This document shows, piece by piece, positions 47,482-59,400 of a DNA stretch of 64,000 nt. The notes beneath the pieces were generated by a model. It saw only the letters and a program-made list of their open reading frames with translations, did no database searches and was not told where the DNA came from. Numbering within the stretch: the first letter of the stretch is position 1; each line of letters opens with the position of its first letter. Position numbers and translations under genes: made by a program. The DNA lies in assembly GCF_001949145.1 (NCBI RefSeq), contig NW_019091450.1:1720802-1784801 (forward strand), written 5' to 3'. Source of the DNA: Acanthaster planci. Its lineage: Eukaryota > Echinodermata > Asteroidea > Valvatida > Acanthasteridae.

Positions 47482-50400
47482 GTCAGTGATTTTTTTATTT
47501 CTTTGAGTGTCAACACACCCTCAACTTCAGTTCTTATTCTTCTCATTCACTGAGGTTACAGGAGTTGTGCTAGAAATTTGTATTTAATGATTTCGTATTG
47601 GACATTTCAGGGCAAAAACTTAGTTTTTTTCTTTTGCATTAATGAGTGCCATGCCCCCATTTGGAAATTCTGGGCCCCCCAAAAATGCCCCTGTTGGTCA
47701 GCGTTCAGTGATTAAAGTTACCTTTAAAATTGCTTTAAAAATCTACTCCTGTGCCCCACTTGTGACCTGCCATTCCAAAACCAGGCTGAAGAATGAAAAG
47801 ACCTCTGTTATTTTGGAAATAATACTGATTGCCATCATGGAACATGCCCAAAAAAGCTGTTATCTCACAACTTTTGTTACTCTCAACTGTTTATTTCTCT
47901 TGTTATTTTTACTTTTAATCACCTTCAAGTTAGAAAATTAATATGTTTGGGACATTACCTGTAGGTCATTTGTAATTTCAACATGTACCGGTATTGGTTT
48001 ACTCGATCTCAAGAGGGTACATTTCATGATTCTGCACAGTGGGAATAATTTTCCAGATCACAGGAAATTTGCACGATATGGAAAGCAGAGATCTGTTATT
48101 TCAACTTTGATTTATTTGTATTACAAATTTCCCTTGTGATACATGTGCACATGTGTGTGAGGCACCTCCTCAATGAGGATGTTGTATACAACATGTACGT
48201 GTAGCATAATGTTCTGAAATTTAGAGGTTTTGTAATGTTCAATTACATGCATGATGTGCGTGTTGGACTCCAAGTTCCTCGTTACAAGTACATGTGCCGT
48301 ATGGTGAATGTCATGTAGGCTAACGAAGGTTATTGGGTTGCAGTCAGTAATTCAATTTCCTCAGGGGAACATGAATAAAAGTGCAGAAATCATTACCTCG
48401 CCAGTGTCGACAATAACACAAATGCTTTATTAGCAAAGCGTCTTAGCAAGCTTGGAACTATAAGCTGAAATTAATGCCAAAATGTAATTTTGTGTGAAAG
48501 AAAAGTGAAACACATGATCTTTGGTCCACGTACTAATACATGTCCTGGTACATGGAGATTCACTTTCTTTCCTTTATGATTCAAACTACTGTACAAAATG
48601 TTTGGCCCTGGTTCTAAAAAATCAGGATAGTGTCGGATTGTGAAATACAGCGTGATAATTTTGAAAGAATTGCCTACCCAGTACTTGCTCATTTGATATT
48701 TTGCAATGGTACATACCATGCACACGAACCATGTGGGCCTGTTATACATGTAGTTTGCCTAAGATCTAATGGTATATGTTGTCAAATCTTTTGCTTTAGC
48801 TTGTTCTTTGTGAAATGTATACAAAGGGCACAAGTGAGAGGTGCGTCTGTACAGGAGTTGTGACAAAACTCCTGTTCATCAAAGCTCTAGTTGTGAAAGA
48901 GAAAGGAAAGGAGTGTTAGCACACATGTAGTGCAGTACAGTTTATCAGCAGATAAAGGTTTGATGTCTGCGAATGTTTCCCTAGACCCCATCGCACCCAT
49001 GCAAGCCACTGCATGCCACACCTAACAATCAGACAAGGCTTTCCGCCCACTCTGGGTGTGAAGGTTCTTTGTTACCGGTATGAAGCCTCGGACCTGCGCT
49101 GAGTACTACCTGAAAGAGTATTTTCGTGCACAAAGTTTGTGGAATACAATCGACCATGGACAGACCATAAAGTTTAAACCCTCTGCTTTGAGGAGATTGA
49201 AGGCATTTGTGTGTACCTGAATCAGCCAACTATGAAACTATTTGTGGTGTATGCCCATATTTCCAGGGAAAGTGACATTTATGACAAAGAAGCTATTTTT
49301 TATTGGGGGGGGGGAATACTAATGATGTCCCTCAATTAGGGACAGATACATGTATTAGCTGCTGCTGTAGGTAAAAGTCAACAATTGCTGGAGACTGGGT
49401 TTGTAGAATTTTTGCCAAATGCTGAAAGTAACTGGTCGGTAATGGCGTACAATTTTGTCTTTTTTGTAATTCACCTGAATTTTTTTTTAAAATTCCTATT
49501 TACATGACTTGTAAGTTGTATGGTACCGCTACAAGTGTTGGGAAAGTGAGAATGTTATATTTGACAGGAGATCTGTACTGTTTTTCAGGCATCGATCCTT
49601 TAATGTTTCGTAAATGTTTATAAGGAAATCCCACTGATGCAACCAAGTGCAGACCCCTCCAAAAAGGAAATCATGTCATTCTGAGAAATGTGTTTGGAAA
49701 AAGAAACTACCCATAAGTTGAATTTTGAGCTGTTTTGAAAAGGAAAATTGCATGGGTATGGTGTATATAAGAAAGTGAAAAAATCTGTGAATGCCTCCAT
49801 TCTAAAAATAAGTTAGAGTAAACGTGTGACATGTACATGTACATGTACATGTATGTTACAGTTCCGATACATGTACATGTTCTCATGTTACTCTCAAGCA
49901 ATTTTCATGCCAATTGATAGTGGTACATGTAATTGGTATGCTTCCAAGGCAAGTCAGGAATTGTACACATACTTGTGCTACATGTATTTTAGGATGGAGT
50001 TACCGTACTCATTTTCCACCAAATTCAGGCCATATACATGTACATATGTAGGCAGCAGTTACATGTACACTTTTCGGACTACAGGTATTCACGTGAACAC
50101 CAATCACCATGCGGTCTGCACGTGTGTGCGATGTGGCTGTACACTGCACATGTACAGAAATTACATTGTCCCCTTCCCGTACTGGTACATGTGCATGTAG
50201 TTGACTTTTGGAACTAAAATTTTGTACTTGAAGTTCCCTTTACTGGTAACTACATGTACATGTACATGTGTAGTAGGAATTTTAAAAAATTGCAGGTGAA
50301 TTACAAAAAACACAAAATTGTGTTCCATTATTGATCAGTTACCGGTAGTGTGCTTTCAGCATTTGGAAAAAATTCTACTGTACATGGTTGGCTTGACAGT

Positions 50401-53400
50401 GCAAGGCTCTGTCAAGTTAGTGAACTACACTGAGAATATCGATAAAACTACCAGTACAATGTACATATAATTTCTGGAAGGTTCAAGTCTGAGGGAAAGG
50501 GGGTGCATGGTGGCACTATCAACTTCTTGGAGTGCTGACAGAATTAATCCCACCACCATGAACACCTACACCCCTACCCCCATGAAGACATGATCACAAA
50601 AAAAGATCTGGATCCTGATAGATGTGCATGTAGACCAATTACCCTCTTGTGCTGTCCTCCATCTGTGTACATCTGTACCATACAGTTGTACATATGTCTG
50701 AGCAGATTTGATTTTAAGAGGTTTTTTCAATGATGGGAGTGGTGACCGTTGACAATACTGGTTCCCTCCACTCATTGCCATAAAGAGGAATCGAGAACCA
50801 GTGTAGTGTGTACTTTCCCTTGTTTGTTCAGCTCAGAGATCCATTGGTTAACAATTTGCAAAACACAAGGGGGATTTTGTTTGCCCACATCTGCTTATTA
50901 TTGAGATAAGAAACCTGCTCATTTGTAAAGTTTTAAGAAATCATGCGCACATGGTCTAGGTGAAAACATGATTAATTTTTCAATATTTTACATTTTGTGT
51001 GTCAATGTGACCCGCTCTGCAAAAAAGGCTGTTAAGGGATGCTGTGTTTAAGTACTTTACACTAGGGGTTGTTCTACATTGTATGTGGAAGGGATGAAAA
51101 AGAAAATGTGATTTTTTTACTTTTTGGTTTATTTGCTCCTATTACACATGGCTGTCTGGACCGGGGGGCACGGGCCCCCCACTTTTTGGAGACATGAAAA
51201 AAATGAAAGAATGATATTTACACTGCATCTTTTCTAAGTTTGGTTAGAAAAGGATAGTTTTCATAATGTTCGGAAAGGCACACTTCGACTTTGCCTGTTT
51301 TGTTTCTATCATCTACCATCTTTTCTCGTCTTGGAAGTCACGTCAAATTACGTCATGTTCTTGTAAAATGTTGTAAATTCATGGTGTGTTCTAGCAGCTA
51401 GTCCTGGTTACTTGATAGGATGCATGCACATTATCTGGAACCACTATACACGTGCTCCCCGCATGCGCCCTGGGATAACACGAGTAGCTCACTCAAACGT
51501 GCAGCCCCTGACTGGTAGCCTGGTAGGTGGTTGTGCCGTGGTGTGCGCTGTGGGGTGTGTGTTCTTGTGCCGTCTTAACTTCCAAAGGGGCCAATTTCAC
51601 CATGCCCGTGGCACGTTGGTCCACGTACAGTAAGTGACGCTTGTTGGACCACAGTGAAGGCATGCATGATTAGGACGCATGGTTCAAAGCAGTATTGAAA
51701 AAGGGGTTTCAGTTGCTGTAATCATAAACTCTTGCCCCTCCGAGTCCTCAATCTGCTTACAAACAATTCTAACTGTGTGGCTGTTCTTACATTAAAAAAA
51801 TGTTTATTTCATCTTGTGATAGGTTGCAAAACAACTTATAGAATTGTTACAATAACAATTCAACATGCAACTGACATGGGCAGTGGGCACGACTTTGCCC
51901 CACACATGTAGGGCCGTACATCATGGCTCTCTTTTGAAATCCGTCTTTAACTGTTGCCAGTACAGCCCTACATGTACTTGTGTGGAAGCTTAGTGCAGAT
52001 TGTCGGGAACTTTGAGCACAATTTTTTTCCGAAATGAAAACAGCCAGACAATTTTACTTACACCAATTGACTACTCAGGGTTTACTACCGGTATCTGACT
52101 ATCCCAATAAAATTCCCATGACAAAACTTATGGCATTCATCTTTTTTTTTCTTTACAAAAGAAGGCATCTTTTAAACCCAGCCTGTAATGTATGCTGACG
52201 ATGTCCGTGGGTCATTTTGAATAAATACACACGATACAATTTTCCTCATAAACTTACTGAAGGTGTATTTATCCTGATACATCATATTAATTTATTTTGC
52301 AGAAGCCCCAATTGAAGGCCACCAGGCATGACACGTTAACAGAATCAGTAGAGTTGTGCTATTGTTATAAATTAAATTGTTATGTTTTTTTTGAGCAAGT
52401 TTAACACAACATAAGATAGAGTCAACGTTTCGATCCGGAGATCTTCATCAGGACTGACTAGAAAAGTAGATGGCCAGGCATACTTGTAAACACTGAAACA
52501 CTCAAGTAAGCTAAAAAAAACCATAACAATTTAATTTATATCTAAGAAACATAACAATGAACCAGCTATATTTATTTATTGTGTTATTGTATATGCAACA
52601 CAAATGAAACCAGCTTTATGATACAGTACGTACGTATATATTGGCTTACAGTTTTACTGAAAATTCTTGTCATTATTTCACTTTGTAAGTGCAAGCAGAT
52701 TTGGGGCCAAATTACAGAAGAAAGTGGCCAGGAAAGTCCCCAGGATTGTACCAGAGAGCATCTAGAATAAAAAAATGTCGTAGGGCCTGCTCAAGGGCCA
52801 TGTAGTGGCTTTGCAAAAACTGATGAACTAAGGATGGAAAACACTGGGCCCCCCCACTTTTTTATACCTTCGGACGGGCCTGTATTACATGTCCATACAT
52901 ATCAGTACAGATGAATAAAGATGAAAAAAACGAATGTTTTGTGTCCATTTTGTTCGTCTTTTGTTTGTTTGTTTTTTTGGTCAGTTTAGGGGAAGAAAAA
53001 CCCCCAGCATCACACCTTCATGGTGTAAAATCAGTAAACAGTATCTCCAGATCCCAAAATGCCACTGGGTTCAAACCTACACCAATTAAAGCTTACACGT
53101 ATCATGTAACCAATTCAAATGTGTATGTAACTCATTTTGAAAAAAAAAGGTCCCATACATGTAATACCCATTTTTGTGGAGCCGGTCACACCTTTTATTC
53201 CAATATTTTCGTAATGTGTTTCACTCTGTCAATCAGGAAACCGATTTTCGTTTCAGTTACTGGTAGAAGCACCACCATTTCAGCTTGAAGCCTAGCGGTA
53301 ATTTACCGGTAGCAAGGCAAGATTTTAATGTCCTTAGGATTAGGATACTGGCAGCAATAAACCTCCCCACGACATGATCACGAGTTGTCAGCCGTTGACT

Positions 53401-56400
53401 GCATGTACCAGCATGGTCAGTCATTTGAGTCACATGACAAACTATAGTCTCTTGCATTGCAAGGTCAGGTATTCTGCTAATGTGCCACCGTACATAAAAA
53501 TATGGTTTCAGGATGGAATGGAAGTATGCACATTTGCGTAAACTACAGCATGCATCGATATACAATGTACATGTACATATACAGTACCCATACATGTACA
53601 TGGAATTCCATTTTGTTGACAGATTGAAATAAAACCAGTAGATAGTGCATTTACATTGCTCTGAAATTTATTCAAATCAATTTTTAGCTTTGAAAATATG
53701 TGCGAAATAGGGCTGAGTCAATTCGAATAATTCACTATTCAGTTAGTTGAGCTTCAATTCGATCGAATATCCGAATATACGGTTGTACTGACTGGCAGAT
53801 TGTTGATGAACAAAATAGCACACACAAAATTGTACATCATTACCACTATAATAACTTCTCATGTCTAGGAGTATCTCCAACCACGATTTAGCAAGATTTA
53901 AGAGACGAACAATACTTGCCCTGTTGAAAATTTCTGTTCCTTTTAAATTTTTTTAATGAATAATTTACTTTTGAAACGGTAAAATTTCTGTCACTTTTCA
54001 TTTGATTATCTGCTTGAAACAAGCCGCATTTAAAGCAAAAGAAAATTCTCCCTTCGTTTTCATGAATTTTGCATTTGGATATTCAAATTTGGAAAATAAT
54101 ATTCAAATATTTGATATTCGATCGAATATTGGGGTATTTGGCATAGCCCTAGTGCAGAATTTGAAAAAAAGTGAACTTTGGGGAAAATGCGGACATTTGA
54201 GAGTGAGATACTGATACGTGTATGTACATGTAAATGCATGTATGTACTGGTACATACATGCACATATGTACATGTATGTACTGGTACATACATGCACATA
54301 TGTACATGTATGTACTGGTACATACATGCACATATGTACATGTAAATGCATGTACAATATGTACTGGTACATACATGTACATATGTACATGTATGTACTG
54401 GTACATACATGTACATATGTACATGTATGTACTGGTACATGTACATACATGTACATATGTACATGTACATGCATGTATGTACTGGTACATACATGCACAT
54501 ATGTACATGTAAATGCATGTACAATATGTACTGGTACATACATGTACATATGTACATGTATACTGGGATGCTGATTAAAATGTTACAAGTTAATTTACCG
54601 TACATGTACTTGTATATGAATTCATTTTTTTTCTCTCTTTTTGAAATACTGTATTCTGTTTCAGATGATGATAGTGATTAATCAACTCACCTGTTTCAGG
54701 TACAAGTTATAAATGTACCGATATCTACATTAAATGTAGCACCCTGTGCCACTCTCCTGCCCCCCGGGTCATAATTACATACTGTAGTGTATATTTCATT
54801 GGCATTTCATCTACATGTAGTACATGTACATTTCATGCATGTACCAGTATCTCTCTGCCATGTGTTTCCAGTGCTCGCTGAAGGATTTTGAAAGATTTGG
54901 AATTTTTAATTGCCTTCAGTTATAAATTGATACCAAATGTCCCCCTTCCCCCTTGAAATTTTGATCTTGTACACTCAGTGTTATCTAACTGTGATTGTTC
55001 CAAATGGTTACCACACATTTACTTCAAATTTCTCCTCTAAAATAAATCGATCTTGTATTCTGTGTCCTTCCTTACCATTCTGAATGATTTAAACCTGATT
55101 TATTTCAAAATATCCAACTTCTTTTGCTATTTCCTTCCATCTTTGTCTATTTTTATTTCGAGGTGGTAGAATTCAACAGAAAAGCCTGAGGTGGTCACTA
55201 AAGTCAGTGAGGTGGGCCGCATCACACTTGAATAGGCAGGGAAACACTGACCTGAGCAACGTGCATGCATAAAGAACATGAAACTGCTTGTTTGTTCGCA
55301 CAACTTTGAATGTTGAAAAACCGCAGCCTGCGGGCTAAGGAGCATTGTCATTTTTGAAACAGAAAATGGAAGTCAGTTTGATTAATCCAACATGTACACA
55401 TGTACCCAGTATGTGATTGAGAAGGTTTAGGAATATAGTGGTATATCAATTGTGCTTGTGCTGTATGTAAAAGTTACCATTGACATTTATTACTTATACT
55501 GTACATGTACTAGTATTTGTAATCACGACTGACTACAAGCTTCATGCACATACAATGTACATGTACATGTACATGTACCGTACTTAGTAACATGTATGCA
55601 GTCTAGTTAATTCATTGACGCTCTTTCTTTCATGAAAAAGGGCATTCCCAGTGGATTTGTAGAAATCAATGTCACTGTGGCTTTATTCAGGAAATTGAAC
55701 AATTTATGGTAATGGCAAGGCCATAAACTGCTTGTCAGAGGATGTGCGTGTACACATTCACACAATTGCATTGTACATGTATCAGTGTGTACGTGTAGGG
55801 GTACCCGTGCATCTGGTAAGGGTTTTGAGTACAATATATGTCACTATTACAGGTTTTGATAATCGAGTCTACAACCACAGAGACTTGGATGGGGAGGACA
55901 GGCCTACATGATGTACAATGTACCAGTACATGTCAGCAGGTTCCAAGAATTGAGTGTGGCAGAGGCTAGTGCATGTACTAGTACATGTACAGGTACATGT
56001 ACATTGTACATGTAGGTTAGATTGCACGCAGAATACCGGTGATATTGTTCTACCATTTTGATCCATCAACAGTGTAATTCTTGCTTCACCCTGTTTTTGC
56101 TGAAACATATTAAAATCTGGAGCTGTGCACTTGTAGCTCCAGTAATCCAGTCTTGTTTTTTGGTCCTCAAACTCCTGTAGAAACTTAGAGCTTAAGAGTT
56201 ACGATCAATCATTTCTACGGTTAATAGTTCTGCTGTAGAGCTCACGGTATACACCTGTACATACTGTACACATGCTAGCCAATTGATTGGGCTTGTGTGG
56301 TCATTTTGTTTTTCATTTTGCAGTGTGGATTGAAACCACGGCGAAAAAAGTGCTAAAATATTTGATTGACAGGCAGAGTTCTCTCTGGGCTGTCTAATAT

Positions 56401-59400
56401 GTCAAATTGTTGATGTGTGTGTGTTGTTTCTATGTCCTTTACTCAGTGCCAGTATCTGCCAGGAGGACAGTGCCAAGTTTGGAGAGTATTGCCGAGTGAG
56501 TGACCCTTGACCTTCAAATAACTTTAAATGTAGAGTCATATGATTGACACCTCAAGACTTATTATTTCTTTCCCCTTTCCTTACATCAACGACATGTGGT
56601 ACATTTTTAGAATATTTCAGTCAATTCCGTAATCTAATTCTGCCAAACTAATAACTTCTCTGTTTGATCGTGAAGGAAAATGGAAAAGTTCATTAATTTA
56701 GGCTTTGACCATTTGAACTTGTGCCAAGGATACTCACCAAATTAAGCCTGAATGCCCCTCATTGACCTCTGCTGGTATTGTTTATTTTGAAGGCGCACAC
56801 GGTCACTTTCACAGTTCATTTGATTTATTGATGGCAATCATCCTTCAATCTTCCACTCTGCTGAAGCATGAGAGGACAGGCTTTTGGGGATCAGCTCTTT
56901 CACAGATGGTTTTGAGTTTTTCACTGCTTGTGGCATTGAATTGTTCATTGAAATTGTGGTGTCCAAGGAGTGGAAAGAAAACTTGTATATTTCCTTACTG
57001 TGCACTTTCATTTGTGTTAAACATAAATAATAAGAAGAGCAGAACTCATCAGATAAAAAGAAATCGTTGTGTGCAAGAAAGTTGTTCAAACTTTTTGTCA
57101 TCAGGTAACTATCACAAAACTTGGTCCTGGGCTTTAACCATATTCTTGAAGGATAAATTGAATTGATGTGATTGCATAAATTGAAAGAAATTAGTGTTTG
57201 AATTGATGGTTCTTTTTTTTTTTTACCCCAGTTAGCAATAGGTCGTCAGTGGTTTGCCAGACTTGTGGACAGCCAGCGAGTAAACTGCAAGAAAGTGACG
57301 GAGCAGACATTTTACCGACTAGTCCAGTTCTTTGCTGTCTGCTTGTTTGAGTAAGTTTGGGCAGAATAGAATGGAAGAGGAGTGACCTACCCGGTATGGT
57401 AGAAATCCAACATTTGAAAGTACATGTAGTGTTTCTGTGTGTTGTGAAAGGCAAAACATGCCATAAATAGGGGCCTACTGCCTGTATACATGTGTGTTTT
57501 CAGAGTGTATGTGGCCTGACCTTTCTCCATATGGTGTACAGTTTAGTCGGGTGCCAACTTGCAGAATTACCGTTTTGTGATTAACTTACATACTGTACAT
57601 GTACATTGTATACATGTAGGATAAGAAATGCAGTCGTCATGTACATGTCTCTCGGATGTCTTTTACTGTTCTAGCTTGCTAAGTTTGTTCCTTGTACATG
57701 TAGCTACATGTACATAATAACCCTGAACCTGTAAGCCCTTTGTTTGCAAAAAGTCGCCTGAAATTGTCCAAATCCAATAATTTTAGAAATATGTTTGTGA
57801 CATTAATGGCACATCTTGCTTTCACAGACACCGTCAGTGCAGTCATAAAAGTCCTCTGTAACTCAATCATTCCTGGGCTGCAAAGTCTTGCATTCATAAA
57901 GATAAAGACTACACAAAAAAACAACTGTTGTGGATTTTAATTACAGGTTCTTCATTTGCTCCCAACACCGACATATATGCATAAACACTCAGTGCTTGAT
58001 TGAGAGCTTGTGAAAAAATGCACAAGCTTAGTTGCGTGGGACTCAAACCCATGACCTCTTGCTCACTAGTACATACAGTCTTAACCACTGGACCATTCAG
58101 CTTGCTGGGGTTGGCTGGCAGGTCCAAGTCAGATATACCAAAAACTGTTTTGGAATTGGACAGATTTTGGGCGGTTCAGGTTAACGATGTTCCCTTGTTA
58201 CTTGTGCTCTGTTCTTGCAGATGCAATGACGCTGATGACTTCACACCAGGAAAGAGCCTCATGAACATGTGCTTCACATTCTATCATGAACATGAAGGTA
58301 ATGCTTGGGGATTTCCTGAAAGGGGAGGGGGGGACTAATGCAGTAGGGAGGGGGACCAAGGGAGGGAAGGGTGGGTTAACATTGGTGAACATCAGAGACT
58401 CGGGGCATTGAGTCACAAACATTTCCTGGCTTCGGAATCACACTCACATGAATTGCATGAACATACATGTATGTTCATGTATAGGATCATGTAACTCTTT
58501 CTATTCACTTTAACCTCTTCTGGAATTTCAGACTAATATGAAGAAAAAGTAAAATCAAAAGTATGCATAGCCTAAATTGCAAGAAAATAATGATCTAAAG
58601 TCCACTCACACCCCTGATGTATACAGCATAGAAAGGAGAGTGATGTTATCTCAAGAACTAATTGGAGTGGACTGTATAGAAACGCTGTAAGACCTTGAAC
58701 TGATGTTTCAGAGGAATCTATTTGAATTGGGATCATAGTCATCCAGAGACTTATGGAGCTTAGGAAAGTCCCATTAAGCAGCTTAAGAATAAAAGCATGT
58801 GCATGCACATACCAGCATTTGAACGTTCAGCTCTTAGTGAGCCCAGGAAAGGTTGGGGGAGTGGCTTTGTATAGGGAAGGGTGGATTTTACCATCAAGCA
58901 ATGAGCCCCCAAGTGTGGTAGGGGAAGAGTTGCCTGCCCTTAGCAACTTCAGTTAGTGCTGGGGGTGCTAGATTTTTCACTGATGTAACAAGGGACGCCG
59001 TCACAAACTGTGCCCGAACTTCGTGGAATGACCCATTTGGAAGTACCGGTATTTGGAAGTTTAAAATGTCTGGTTAGTCATATGTACAGTGTACATGTAT
59101 GTTAAGAGAACTTGTTAGGGCAAGAACAGACCAGAACTCTAAATACGTATACCTTTCTGGAGCAAAGCGTGTTCGTAGAGTCTCTCTCTCTTGTTGGATA
59201 TTTCAAAGGTGTTCCTAGATGTGACGACACAACGCAGAAGAGTTTCTTGTACAGCCATTTGACAGATCAGCCTATATGGTAGGTTTATTTTCTGGATCCA
59301 GTTGGGAGTAGTGTCAGGTACCGTTGAGCTTCTAAAACTTGCACACTGAGAGAAACTTGACTTGGCTTTGATGCATGTACATCTGTGAGAGATTTGTTAT

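Larger units (their letters stand above)
51006..53190. mobile_element. TGTGACC-ended MITE, copy B, interrupted
   Basis: The left end TGTGACCCGCTCTGCAAAAA (51006) and right end GGAGCCGGTCACA (53190) match copy A. Next to the ends, copy A's words recur: GTTCTA, then ATGTGATTTT on the left; GATGAATAAAGATGAAAAAA and ACCCATTTTT on the right. The two halves are separated by about 1.7 kb of foreign DNA between TATTACA at 51140-51146 and TATTACA at 52883-52889. Confidence 0.7.
47482..56446 (+). other. KIAA0513-like intron 1 (~9 kb)
   Basis: Bounded by AACAG|GTCAGT and TTTACTCAG. No exon recognised. Contains the nested transposon complex at 51006-53190, a hAT-like MITE at 53708-54151 and the 34-bp satellite at 54219-54558. 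Confidence 0.75.

Noticed and set aside
54060-54681. Overlapping long frames rich in Tyr, Met, His and Val on both strands
   Set aside because: They arise from the near-palindromic 34-bp satellite, and the strands mirror each other.
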